Source of the DNA: Bacillus solimangrovi
GTDB taxonomy: Bacteria; Bacillota; Bacilli; Bacillales; Bacillaceae_N
Direction of reading: 5' to 3'
Assembly (NCBI RefSeq): GCF_001742425.1
Contig: NZ_MJEH01000022.1
Location: 1-64,000 of the forward strand
DNA: 64,000 bases
Part shown: piece by piece, positions 8,484-16,558 of the stretch
Layout: each line of letters opens with the position of its first letter
Position numbering within the stretch: position 1 is the first letter of the stretch
Notes under the pieces: model-generated
Told to the model about the DNA's origin: nothing
Seen by the model: only the letters and a program-made list of their open reading frames with translations
The model's database searches: none
Made by a program: the position numbers and the translations under genes

Positions 8484-8786
8484 ATGTTTGAACAAGTACT
8501 TGATAAATTAACTATTTCACTAGAAGACTGGTCTAATATGCAAAATACTTCTGATCATGAAGGCGAAGAATGGGCAGAACGTTTTGAACGACATTTCTAT
8601 GAATTCATTGATACATTAAAAGTTTGGTTCGAACAATTAGATACACGACCATACTCGATTGAATCGGCTGAACAATTGCCAGAGATCAAACAAATAATAG
8701 ATTGTTTACCTGGGCCGCTGCAATTAAATTTTCTTACGGAACTCGAATATATTATAGAAGGTCATGAACAAGTCAGGTACGATTGA
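8484..8786 (+). CDS. Hypothetical acidic protein, 100 residues
   Basis: ATG preceded by GGAAAGGAG at a good distance. The protein is helical and acidic, with several tryptophans (LEDWSNM, EEWAERFERHFYEFIDTLKVWFEQL) and the ending LNFLTELEYIIEGHEQVRYD. No signal peptide, membrane segment or known domain. The close match of length, start and codon use to its neighbours supports a real gene. The upstream MITE-like repeat separates it from DUF3900, and its transcript may include the repeat. Confidence 0.7.
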   Translation: MFEQVLDKLTISLEDWSNMQNTSDHEGEEWAERFERHFYEFIDTLKVWFEQLDTRPYSIESAEQLPEIKQIIDCLPGPLQLNFLTELEYIIEGHEQVRYD

Positions 8787-8879
8787 CCTTCTCTTCTCTA
8801 TTACTTCAGTAAATAAAAGTATCCCGTTCAATCTCGATGTTGACTTATTATAGATATGACAATGCATAACGGTTATCAA

Positions 8880-8907
8880 TTGACAAAATAACTATGTGTA
8901 TTATACT
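8880..8907 (+). promoter_or_regulatory. Sigma-A promoter for riboswitch copy B
   Basis: TTGACA (8880-8885) and TATACT (8902-8907) are 16 bases apart, a near-consensus housekeeping promoter. The expected transcript start is near 8914, about 20 bases before the aptamer. The sequence is unrelated to the promoter of copy A. Confidence 0.75.
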
Positions 8908-8931
8908 ATAGTTACATAATAATTGAATACA

Positions 8932-9044
8932 TCTCCTAAAGGGGAGTAGCTTTAACAGCAAAGTCGTCATTACGGAGTATATTACTCTCGGCTTTGTTGG
9001 CAACATTACGTTGTTAGCAAGACCTTTATCAGTTGGTAAAGGTC
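8932..9044 (+). promoter_or_regulatory. yybP-ykoY (Mn2+) riboswitch, copy B, with first terminator
   Basis: The conserved yybP-ykoY blocks are present: AAAGGGGAGTAGC (8938-8950), AAAGTCGTCA (8960-8969), CGGCTTTGTTGGCA and TTAGCAAGACCTTTA. P1 pairs 8937-8942 with 9023-9028. The competing terminator pairs GACCTTTATC (9021-9030) with GGTAAAGGTC (9035-9044), followed by TTTATTT. In this family the metal-bound form keeps P1 closed and lets polymerase through. It is an inverted copy of the unit at 1235-1391. Confidence 0.95.
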
Positions 9045-9055
9045 TTTATTTGTCT

Positions 9056-9088
9056 AAAACCTTTACCATTCGTGGTAAAGGTTTTTTT
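9056..9088 (+). terminator. Second terminator of riboswitch copy B
   Basis: AAAACCTTTACC (9056-9067), loop ATTCGT, then GGTAAAGGTTTT and a T run. The arms repeat those of the first terminator, so the right arm of terminator 1 (9035-9042) can pair perfectly with the left arm of terminator 2 (9060-9067). Confidence 0.85.
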
Positions 9089-9213
9089 ATATTAAATACG
9101 TAATAATGTGAGAAATTGCATAATATGCAATAAATATTTTTTGAAAATGTGATTCTATTAATTAAAAAGAGGGTAAATAATAGAAGACACACTAATTGGA
9201 GGTTAAGTATATT

Positions 9214-9591
9214 ATGAACAAACTTAGAGCACTTACATTAGCAGGAGCAATTACATTAAGTAGCCTTAGTTCAAATAGTGTAGTTGCACATAGTGAAGAG
9301 AATTCTGATACATTAAAAACTGCATATACTAACGAATCTGATGAAAATATATCTCTTCAAGAGACAGAAGGAAAATCTAAAGCAGAAAATAAACAAGTTG
9401 ATAAACTTTCATTAACATTTGATTTGGAAACAGCTGAAAACTCATTGAATGACGAAATCGAACTTTCTGAATCAGAAAAGGACGATTGGATTTCACTACT
9501 CATAGATAATGGTATTTTCAAATCACCTGATAATCGTCACCTTTATGAACTCAATGAAGTTGAATTATTAAATTTAATAGAAACAATTTAA
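9214..9591 (+). CDS. Small exported acidic protein behind a Mn2+ riboswitch
   Basis: 125 residues from the ATG at 9214, which has GGAGG at 9198-9202. A typical signal peptide (MNKLRALTLAGAITLSSLSS, with likely cleavage after VVA at about 25) is followed by a strongly acidic, low-complexity chain. It ends with a compact segment, SEKDDWISLLIDNGIFKSPDNRHLYELNEVELLNLIETI. No known domain. It is the first gene after riboswitch copy B, 125 bases past the second terminator, so Mn2+ control is possible. An additional promoter in that gap cannot be excluded. An acidic exported protein could bind metal ions, but that is inference only. Confidence 0.65.
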   Translation: MNKLRALTLAGAITLSSLSSNSVVAHSEENSDTLKTAYTNESDENISLQETEGKSKAENKQVDKLSLTFDLETAENSLNDEIELSESEKDDWISLLIDNGIFKSPDNRHLYELNEVELLNLIETI

Positions 9592-9915
9592 AATAATCAT
9601 AAATTGTTGTTAGATAAAATTTTCCCATTAAAAAACAATAAAGATAGTAAGGTTCAGTTTACTAAATGAAGAAAGTAAACTGAACCTTACTATTACACAA
9701 AACCCCTTCTACGTTCCCCTCAAACCTCCCACATTGATTCCCAAAATTATCGCTAGAATGCTAGTAATTTATTCTGTTAAAATTGAAATAACAGCATGAA
9801 ATGGATTTCTTCAAGTGAAATTTTCTGAAACTACTTTGAATTACTTATACTTGTTAATGTCTAATCAAAAAGGGATTATTTCTGTTATTTCAATAACATA
9901 CTATAGGAGGATTTT
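9592..9915. other. Intergenic region with a perfect 19-bp hairpin
   Basis: It holds the hairpin at 9645-9692 and otherwise AT-rich sequence with no gene. Confidence 0.4.
9645..9692. terminator. Perfect 19-bp inverted repeat, likely terminator
   Basis: TAGTAAGGTTCAGTTTACT (9645-9663) pairs without mismatch with 9674-9692 around a ten-base loop. It lies 50 bases after the exported protein gene. The plus-strand side lacks a T run, whereas the minus-strand side is T-rich, so direction is uncertain. Confidence 0.6.
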
Positions 9916-11016
9916 ATGGAACCCATTAAAAATACATATAATGAAACCTTCATCAATAAGGTTGCAGAATCTATTTTAAATTATGATTCAAAGTTTCAAA
10001 AAAAAGAATTCCATATGTTAGTTTTCAATAACGACTGGGATAATTATGAATTAAAGGAAAGAATGAATCATGTAACAAAGTGCTTACATGATTGCCTTCC
10101 GAAAGATTTTGAATCTGCAATATCAATAATAATGAAAGTGGCTCCTGATTATTCGTTTTCTTATGGATTTGCTCCAATGATATTTCCTAACTATGTAGAA
10201 ATGTATGGATTAGAGAATTGGGATGTTTCAATCAATGCATTAGAATTATTCACAAAATATTCTTCATCAGAATTTGCAGTTCGACCATTCATCATAAAAG
10301 ATAAAGAAAGAATGATGAGCAAAATGCTACAGTGGGCACAAGATGATAATCATCACGTTCGTAGACTTGCAAGTGAAGGTTGTCGAACTAGATTACCTTG
10401 GGCAATTTCTTTACCTGAGTTTAAAAAAGATCCAACTATGATTATTCCAATTTTACAATTGTTAAAAAACGATTCTGAGGAATATGTTAGAAGAAGTGTA
10501 GCGAACAACTTAAATGACATTTCTAAAGACCATCCTGAACTCGTACTAACTATTGCTAAAGATTGGTATGGACAATCAAAGACAACCGATTGGATAGTAA
10601 AACATGGCCTTAGAACATTGCTAAAATCAGGACATACAGAGGCATTACAAATTTTTGGTTTCGATAACCCTAAACATATTGATGTAAAAAACTTAAACAT
10701 AACTAATCAAAAGGTTCAGATTGGGAACCAACTATCTTTTTCATTTATAATTCACAAAAATAATGAAGAACATGCTAAATTAAGACTTGAATATGCTATT
10801 TATTTCATGAGAGCAAATGGGAAATTAACAAAGAAAGTATTTAAAATATCTGAAAGAGAATTCACACAAGCTGATGAACGAATAAATCGTAATCATTCAT
10901 TCAAACTCATTACAACTCGTAAGTACTACCCTGGAATTCATAAATTATCTATAATAGTGAACGGTGTAGAAAAGTCAGTTGAACAATTTGAATTAATGAA
11001 TGCATCTGAAAAATAA
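9916..11016 (+). CDS. alkC: AlkC-like DNA alkylation repair glycosylase
   Basis: 366 residues with AGGAGG before the ATG. The first two thirds are helical HEAT-like repeats containing EGCRTRLPWA (154-163) and VRRSVANNLNDISKDHP (191-207), signatures of the AlkC/AlkD superfamily. Residues about 265-360 look like an all-beta Ig-like domain (QIGNQLSFSFIIHKN ... YYPGIHKLSIIVNG), which separates AlkC from AlkD. Members remove N3-methylpurines and related lesions without base flipping. It is a single gene with a downstream terminator and no visible Ada-type regulator beside it. Confidence 0.85.
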   Translation: MEPIKNTYNETFINKVAESILNYDSKFQKKEFHMLVFNNDWDNYELKERMNHVTKCLHDCLPKDFESAISIIMKVAPDYSFSYGFAPMIFPNYVEMYGLENWDVSINALELFTKYSSSEFAVRPFIIKDKERMMSKMLQWAQDDNHHVRRLASEGCRTRLPWAISLPEFKKDPTMIIPILQLLKNDSEEYVRRSVANNLNDISKDHPELVLTIAKDWYGQSKTTDWIVKHGLRTLLKSGHTEALQIFGFDNPKHIDVKNLNITNQKVQIGNQLSFSFIIHKNNEEHAKLRLEYAIYFMRANGKLTKKVFKISEREFTQADERINRNHSFKLITTRKYYPGIHKLSIIVNGVEKSVEQFELMNASEK

Positions 11017-11066
11017 GTAGTAGAGTACTACTTATTCAAAATGAAATATCTACAAAGATTATATTA

Positions 11067-11104
11067 AAACCCACTTCAAAACGACGAACAATTGAAGTGG
11101 GTTT
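11067..11104 (+). terminator. Terminator after alkC
   Basis: AAACCCACTTCAA pairs with TTGAAGTGGGTTT (11092-11104) around a 12-base loop. Confidence 0.75.
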
Positions 11105-11154
11105 CAATCTATCTTCAGCATTTCGAATAAATTGTTTTAATCGATTGTATTACG

Positions 11155-11472
11155 TTACTCTCCAGGTGTATTTTGAATATTTGGTTGTTGATTTGACTTG
11201 TTTGTCGGAATAATTTCTTCCCCTAGTTCAGTAATAGCTTGTCTTATAGGCATGGAAGAATGTTGTAAATTCTGCGCGATACTTTTAAACGTTTTAGATG
11301 ACATAATATCGCGATTTCGGTTCATGCTGAAAAAAACAGCTGCTGCCCCTACTCCGACTATGGAGAGTATACTATTTGTCCTATTATTTCTTCTCATTCG
11401 AAAAGGCTTCATCAACTTCTTTGTACGACTCATTTTCATGAAATTCTTCGTTAGTCGGTTCATGTTGTTCAT
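11155..11472 (-). CDS. Small basic membrane protein, unknown function
   Basis: 105 residues from ATG at 11472, chosen for the AGGAGGGG site just upstream. A very basic N-terminus (RLTKNFMKMSRTKKLMKPFRMRRNNRT) is followed by one hydrophobic segment (SILSIVGVGAAAVFFSM) and a polar tail ending in NIQNTPGE. It resembles short hypothetical proteins of Bacillaceae but I do not recognise a named family. It probably sits in the membrane with the basic part inside. Confidence 0.65.
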   Translation of the reverse strand: MNNMNRLTKNFMKMSRTKKLMKPFRMRRNNRTNSILSIVGVGAAAVFFSMNRNRDIMSSKTFKSIAQNLQHSSMPIRQAITELGEEIIPTNKSNQQPNIQNTPGE

Positions 11473-11674
11473 TCGTTTCCCCTCCTGTACCAACTATTGC
11501 TTGTCGATTTAGTTCTTCAAGCTTTTATATTGTTCCTTATCCACAAAGAATTTATAAATGGAAAGTCCGTACAATAAATACTTATCCCTACATTATTTAA
11601 TTTGAACGTATATAAAATGATCTGCATACCAAACTAATACTTGATCACAACGACTAAATATAAGTATATAGTTC

Positions 11675-12376
11675 CTAATGACCTAAATATGCTTCCTTAA
11701 TGCTCGTATCTTCTAACAATTCTATTGCTGGTCCTTCTTTAACAACTTTACCAATTTCTAGAACGTATGCATAATCAGCAATTTTTAACGCCTGTCTTGC
11801 ATTTTGCTCAACGAGTAATACTGTTGTACCTTCGTTATTTATTTCTTTTACAATTTCGAAAATGTCTTGTACGATAAGTGGTGCAAGTCCCATCGAAGGT
11901 TCATCCAATAGTAATAACTTTGGCTTGGACATCAATGCTCTAGCAATTGCAAGCATTTGTTGTTGACCACCTGAAAGTGTACCACCTAATTGCGATTTAC
12001 GTTCCCTTAAAATTGGAAAACGATCCATTACTTTTTCTAAATCCTTGCTTACTTCACCATCTTTACGAGTATATGCACCCATTTCAAGGTTTTCTAATAC
12101 AGTCATACCTGAAAGAATTGCACGCCCTTCTGGCACTAGAGCAATCCCCTCTTCAACAAGCTGATCAGGACGATACAATGTCATATCTTTATTTAGAAAC
12201 TCAACAGTTCCTTGTTTCGGTTTTAATACACCAGCAATTGTTTTCATTGTTGTTGTTTTTCCAGCTCCATTTGCACCAAGTATCGTAACGATACTCCCTT
12301 TAGGAACTTCAATTGTTACTCCCTTTAACGCTTGGATATTTCCATAATAAGTATGAATATTTCTAACATTAAGCAA
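11675..12376 (-). CDS. livF: Branched-chain amino acid ABC transporter ATPase LivF (cluster 1)
   Basis: 233 residues from the TTG at 12376, which has GGAGG eight bases upstream; the longer frame runs inside livG. Walker A G34-ANGAGKTT, signature LSGGQQQMLAIARAL and Walker B LLLLDEPSMGL are intact. The family ending IKEAYLGH is present. It overlaps livG by eight bases and closes a livKHMGF operon for uptake of leucine-type amino acids or related organic acids. Confidence 0.92.
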   Translation of the reverse strand: MLNVRNIHTYYGNIQALKGVTIEVPKGSIVTILGANGAGKTTTMKTIAGVLKPKQGTVEFLNKDMTLYRPDQLVEEGIALVPEGRAILSGMTVLENLEMGAYTRKDGEVSKDLEKVMDRFPILRERKSQLGGTLSGGQQQMLAIARALMSKPKLLLLDEPSMGLAPLIVQDIFEIVKEINNEGTTVLLVEQNARQALKIADYAYVLEIGKVVKEGPAIELLEDTSIKEAYLGH

Positions 12377-13142
12377 GTTCTTCTTCCTCCTCTCGACCGA
12401 GGTAGGCTTCAATAACAACAGGATCATTTTTAATTTCATTTGGTGCGCCTTCAGCGATTTTCTTTCCAAAGTTTAACACAGCCATTCGATCACAAATTCT
12501 CATTACAAGTGGCATATCATGCTCAATTAATAAAATGGTAATCCCTAGTTTTTTTATTTTTTGTACTAGCTCAAATAAGTCGTTCGTCTCCTTCTCATTC
12601 ATCCCTGCTGCTGGTTCATCCAACAACAATAACTTTGGTTCACTCGCCAAAGCACGAGCAATTTCAAGCCTACGTTGCTGTCCATATGCTAAGTTGTCTG
12701 CAAACGTATCTTCATAATCACTTAAACCAACCAGCTCTAATAGCTCCCGTGCCTTCTTGCGTATGTGACTTTCTTCTTGTTGTTGCTTTTTTGTTCTGAA
12801 CACGCTCGACCATACCCCACTATATGTTCTGGAATGTTGTCCTACAGTAACATTTTCGAGTACAGTCATTTCTGGGAAGAGCCGTATGTTTTGAAAGGTT
12901 CGACAAATTCCTATCTTTGTAATGTCATGTGACTTCATACCTGTTAATGTTTGATTTTCAAAAGTAATCGTACCAGAAGTAGGAGAAAACATTGCTGTCA
13001 TGATATTAAACATTGTTGTTTTACCAGCACCATTTGGACCTATTAGTCCAAAGACTTCCCCACTTTCTACTGAAAAAGAGACATCTGTCAAAGCTTGAAT
13101 ACCTCCGAACTTTTTTGAAATATTTTTAACTTCCAGAACCAT
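12369..13142 (-). CDS. livG: Branched-chain amino acid ABC transporter ATPase LivG (cluster 1)
   Basis: 257 residues. Walker A GPNGAGKTT near residue 36, the long LivG-specific insertion (SRTYSGVWSSVFRTKKQQQEESH), signature LAYGQQRRLEIARAL in place of LSGGQ as is usual for LivG, and Walker B LLLLDEPAAGMN. The start overlaps the end of livM by 17 bases with a GGAGAG site ahead. It pairs with LivF as the two ATPase subunits. Confidence 0.93.
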   Translation of the reverse strand: MVLEVKNISKKFGGIQALTDVSFSVESGEVFGLIGPNGAGKTTMFNIMTAMFSPTSGTITFENQTLTGMKSHDITKIGICRTFQNIRLFPEMTVLENVTVGQHSRTYSGVWSSVFRTKKQQQEESHIRKKARELLELVGLSDYEDTFADNLAYGQQRRLEIARALASEPKLLLLDEPAAGMNEKETNDLFELVQKIKKLGITILLIEHDMPLVMRICDRMAVLNFGKKIAEGAPNEIKNDPVVIEAYLGREEEEELA

Positions 13143-14124
13143 GGTTCGGACTCTCCCCTTCTGTTTTATTGTTCGTATGTTGTTTTTTCTTTTTTTTGAA
13201 CTTACTTATCTTATGAATCATATTGTAATCAATTAATCCTTGTGGACGAAAAGCCATCATTAATACGAGAATTGCACCGTAAATCATGTAGCGATACTCA
13301 CTAAGTTCACGTAACACTTCTGGCATTGCAGTCAAAAAAGTAGCACCAAATATCGGTCCCCAAATTACTTCACTTCCACCAAATACTGCAAAAATTAGAA
13401 TTTCAACAGCTCTATGATAAGCAAAATCAGATGGACTAATATATGAGGTAATATGGGCGTATAATGCACCTGCAAAACCTGCGACTAGTGCTCCTTGAGC
13501 AAACGCAAGAATCTTATAATAGGTAATGTTTATACCCATTGCTTCAGCCGCACTTTCATCCATTTTAATTGCTGCAAATGCTCGTCCAACTCTAGAATGG
13601 TGTTGTCTCACGAAGAAAATGATTAATACAATCGTAACAAGCAGAAGGAGGATGAAAACTATTATACTTACGAACTGATTGTTTTGTAATCCTAAAGATT
13701 GAGCATTAAATCCGAATTCCCTTAATGTTTTAAAAATTTCTCGCCCAATATGTGGAATCGAAGAAATCCCTATCGCACCTTGCGTTATTCCTTCTAAATT
13801 AACAAATAAAACGCGTATAACTTCCCCAAATCCTAGTGTTGCAATTGCTAAATATACCCCTTGTAATCGAAGAGTCGGCATACCTATCATGATTCCTACT
13901 AAAGATGCTAAAACAGCCCCACAGATGATACCGATCACTAATGGAACATCATAATTAATTGTTAATATTGCAGATGTATAAGCACCAATACCCATGAAAC
14001 CAGCATGTCCTAATGAAAGCTGTCCAGTAGATAATGTAATATAGATACTCACACCTAAAATAATATTTATAAGAATAAATGACATAACTTGTAAATAATA
14101 TGGGTTAATCATTTGTGCTAACAT
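13126..14124 (-). CDS. livM: Branched-chain amino acid ABC transporter permease LivM (cluster 1)
   Basis: 332 residues, about nine hydrophobic segments. The motifs GHAGFMGIGAYTSA, LRLQGVYLAIATLGFGE and AEAMGINITYYKILAFAQGALVAGFAGALYAH are typical of LivM. The C-terminal tail is basic (KFKKKKKQHTNNK). The ribosome binding site AGGAGG overlaps the stop codon of livH seven bases upstream, so translation is coupled. Confidence 0.93.
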   Translation of the reverse strand: MLAQMINPYYLQVMSFILINIILGVSIYITLSTGQLSLGHAGFMGIGAYTSAILTINYDVPLVIGIICGAVLASLVGIMIGMPTLRLQGVYLAIATLGFGEVIRVLFVNLEGITQGAIGISSIPHIGREIFKTLREFGFNAQSLGLQNNQFVSIIVFILLLLVTIVLIIFFVRQHHSRVGRAFAAIKMDESAAEAMGINITYYKILAFAQGALVAGFAGALYAHITSYISPSDFAYHRAVEILIFAVFGGSEVIWGPIFGATFLTAMPEVLRELSEYRYMIYGAILVLMMAFRPQGLIDYNMIHKISKFKKKKKQHTNNKTEGESPNHGSGS

Positions 14125-14130
14125 TAAGAA

Positions 14131-15015
14131 TCACCTCCTCGCCTCAGGCTCAGCTTGTCCAAATAATCCTTGTGGACGAACGAGTAAAATTATTATAATT
14201 GCTACAAATGCAATCGCATCACGGTAACCTGATTCACCAAAAACAACGATCATTGTCTCTGATAGACCGAGAATTAAACCACCAAACATCGCACCCCGGA
14301 TACTGCCCATGCCACCTAAAATAATTATTGCAAGCCCTTTCAATCCCATCGATAATCCCATTTGTGGGGTTACAGAATTGAATGCCATTCCAACAAGAAC
14401 TCCTGCAATTCCTCCCATTGCTGAGGCGATTATTACAGTCATTGTAATCATTTTTTTCGTATTAACACCTAACAGACTCGCTGCGTCCAAATCCTCAGCA
14501 CATGCACGAAGTGCTTTACCAGCCTTTGTTTTTGATAACCAGAAAGATAGTCCTACCATAAGAATAATTGCAATTATAAAAATGACTAATTGAACGGCGT
14601 ATACTGTTACTGAGCCTATTTGAAAACTCAATTCAGAAAACGAAGTACGAAACGGGTGATTACCTGCACCAAACAGATGGTGTGCTAAGTTTTCTAAAAA
14701 GATAGATACTCCAATCGTACTAATTAATGGCGCTAAATGTGATACACCTTTTTTTCCGCGCAGAGGTCGCAATGCCAACCACTCTAGAAATAGCCCTAAA
14801 ATACCAGTAATAACAATTGCCACAGCAAACGCTAAAACTAGCGGGAGCTCTAACGTATATGTGATGACTACGCCCATAAAAGCTCCAAACATAAAAATTT
14901 CTCCATGTGCCATATTGATAATTCCTAAGACACCAAATACAAGTGTGTATCCTAACGCAACAATTGCATAAATGCTTCCTAAAGTTAACCCATTGATTAG
15001 CTGCTCTAAAAACAT
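14131..15015 (-). CDS. livH: Branched-chain amino acid ABC transporter permease LivH (cluster 1)
   Basis: 294 residues from ATG at 15015, preceded by AGAGGTGAG; an upstream ATG at 15078 lacks a site. Hallmarks are NGLTLGSIYAIVALGYTLVFGVLGIINMAHGEIFMFGA near the N-terminus, ALRACAEDLDAASLLGVN in the cytoplasmic loop and LGGMGSIRGAMFGG near the end. It forms the membrane channel with LivM. Confidence 0.93.
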   Translation of the reverse strand: MFLEQLINGLTLGSIYAIVALGYTLVFGVLGIINMAHGEIFMFGAFMGVVITYTLELPLVLAFAVAIVITGILGLFLEWLALRPLRGKKGVSHLAPLISTIGVSIFLENLAHHLFGAGNHPFRTSFSELSFQIGSVTVYAVQLVIFIIAIILMVGLSFWLSKTKAGKALRACAEDLDAASLLGVNTKKMITMTVIIASAMGGIAGVLVGMAFNSVTPQMGLSMGLKGLAIIILGGMGSIRGAMFGGLILGLSETMIVVFGESGYRDAIAFVAIIIILLVRPQGLFGQAEPEARR

Positions 15016-15057
15016 GTTCAACTCACCTCTTTCAATGTATTCAAAATAAAACGAAAG

Positions 15058-15087
15058 TTTAAGAGAGTGAACAATCACTCTCTTAAA
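15058..15087 (-). terminator. Hairpin between livK and livH
   Basis: TTTAAGAGAGTGA (15058-15070) pairs with TCACTCTCTTAAA (15075-15087). Placed right after livK, it may act as a partial terminator or RNA stabiliser so that the binding protein is made in excess over the membrane parts. Confidence 0.7.
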
Positions 15088-15095
15088 TATTTTCT

Positions 15096-16250
15096 TTATT
15101 CAAATAGTTGGAATGTACCACCTTTAATTACTAGTACAGTCGGATTCATAACAATATCTCCATCTTCATCAAAGGACATTTCGCCTAAGATTCCTTCAAA
15201 ACCACCTGTCTCTGCTAACGCATTTCGAATCTGTTCACGATCACTACTAGTAGCTCTTTTGAGTGCATCAGCTAAAATGTACATGGCATCATATGCTTGT
15301 GCAGCAAATTGATCCGGTTCCTTCCCATATGCTTCTGTATATTTACGAACAAATTCTTGAACTTTTTCGTCTTCACTTCCCCCGTACCATGGCGTTGCTA
15401 CGATTAAGCCATTTGATGCATCACCTGCAATACTAATCACTTCAGGTGAGTTGAAACCATTTCCACCTACAAACGGAACATCGATCCCCATTTTTCTTGC
15501 TTGGTTCATAATAACTGCCCCCTCATTATATAAGGCAGATGCTAAAATTAGATCTGGGTTCGTCCCTTTAATTTTAGTTAATTGCGCATTGTAATCTGCT
15601 TGACCTTTTTGGAATGTTTCAATCGTCGTTATTTCTAATCCCATTTCTTCAGCAACTTGTTTCATCGTATCAAATCCTGACTTTGTGAAAACGTCATCAT
15701 TTCCGTATATAATTGCAACTTTTTTCACATCATAGGCTTTAACTGCTTTATCAATTGATGCAGGAATCGCCAATGATTCAGGAATTGAATTCCTAAATAC
15801 ATATTCACCAATTTGTGGAATTCCAGTAGCAGTTGTTGATGTGCCCATAATCGGCACACCATTTAAATCAGCTTCTGGAGCAACGACTTTCATTTCAGTA
15901 CTCAGCGTTGGTCCTAGTATTGCTGAAACATTTTCTGAGTTCATCAGTTTTTGGGCTGATGATAATGCTTGTTCCTGCTTTCCAGCCGAATCTTCAGTAA
16001 TTAATTCAATATGTACTTCACCTTTCTCATTAATTTCGTTTGTAGCTAATTTAAAACCATTTGTAATTGCTTCGCCATACCCTGCACCAGCTCCTGTTAA
16101 CCATGAAATCACCCCTATTTTGGCATTCACAATACCATCTTCACTTGGTGCAGATGTTTTTTCACTATTTGAGCCACTACTACATGCAGAAACAATAATA
16201 AATGATATTACAGTTAGGATAGAAAATATCGCTTTACATTTCTTACTCAT
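15096..16250 (-). CDS. livK: Branched-chain amino acid ABC transporter substrate-binding lipoprotein (cluster 1)
   Basis: 384 residues from ATG at 16250; GGAGG lies nine bases upstream, and the ATG at 16256 is too close to it. Lipoprotein signal with the lipobox I-V-S-A-C23. The mature part has the periplasmic-binding type I fold of LivK (IGVISWLTGAGAGYGEAITNGFKLATNEINEKG, ILGPTLSTEMKVVAPEAD). It is the first gene of the operon. Ligand specificity (branched-chain amino acid, amide or other) cannot be read from sequence. Confidence 0.92.
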   Translation of the reverse strand: MSKKCKAIFSILTVISFIIVSACSSGSNSEKTSAPSEDGIVNAKIGVISWLTGAGAGYGEAITNGFKLATNEINEKGEVHIELITEDSAGKQEQALSSAQKLMNSENVSAILGPTLSTEMKVVAPEADLNGVPIMGTSTTATGIPQIGEYVFRNSIPESLAIPASIDKAVKAYDVKKVAIIYGNDDVFTKSGFDTMKQVAEEMGLEITTIETFQKGQADYNAQLTKIKGTNPDLILASALYNEGAVIMNQARKMGIDVPFVGGNGFNSPEVISIAGDASNGLIVATPWYGGSEDEKVQEFVRKYTEAYGKEPDQFAAQAYDAMYILADALKRATSSDREQIRNALAETGGFEGILGEMSFDEDGDIVMNPTVLVIKGGTFQLFE

Positions 16251-16438
16251 TGTCATCCCCCTCCAAAAATTGTTATATTATTTATAATATTCTGTAATTT
16301 TAACTAAAAAGCTGACCTTATGCAACAATATGTTTAAATTGTCTTTGATATTTTAAACAATTATTATTTTTCACTAGTTTCATCATATTTAATGAACAAA
16401 CAATTCAATATTTACTTTGCACTTTCTCTCAAATTTAA

Positions 16439-16473
16439 AAAGCTATATCAAATTATAATAATTGATATAGCTT
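16439..16473 (-). terminator. Terminator of the two-component operon
   Basis: AAGCTATATCAA (16440-16451) pairs with TTGATATAGCTT (16462-16473). On the minus strand it is followed by a T-rich run, about 90 bases after the histidine kinase stop. Confidence 0.75.
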
Positions 16474-16558
16474 CTCTATTAAGATATTTAAGCAAAGTAA
16501 CGATTAACATTTTTATACTACTTTTCAAAGTATGATCTCTCAATTTTTTATTATCATA

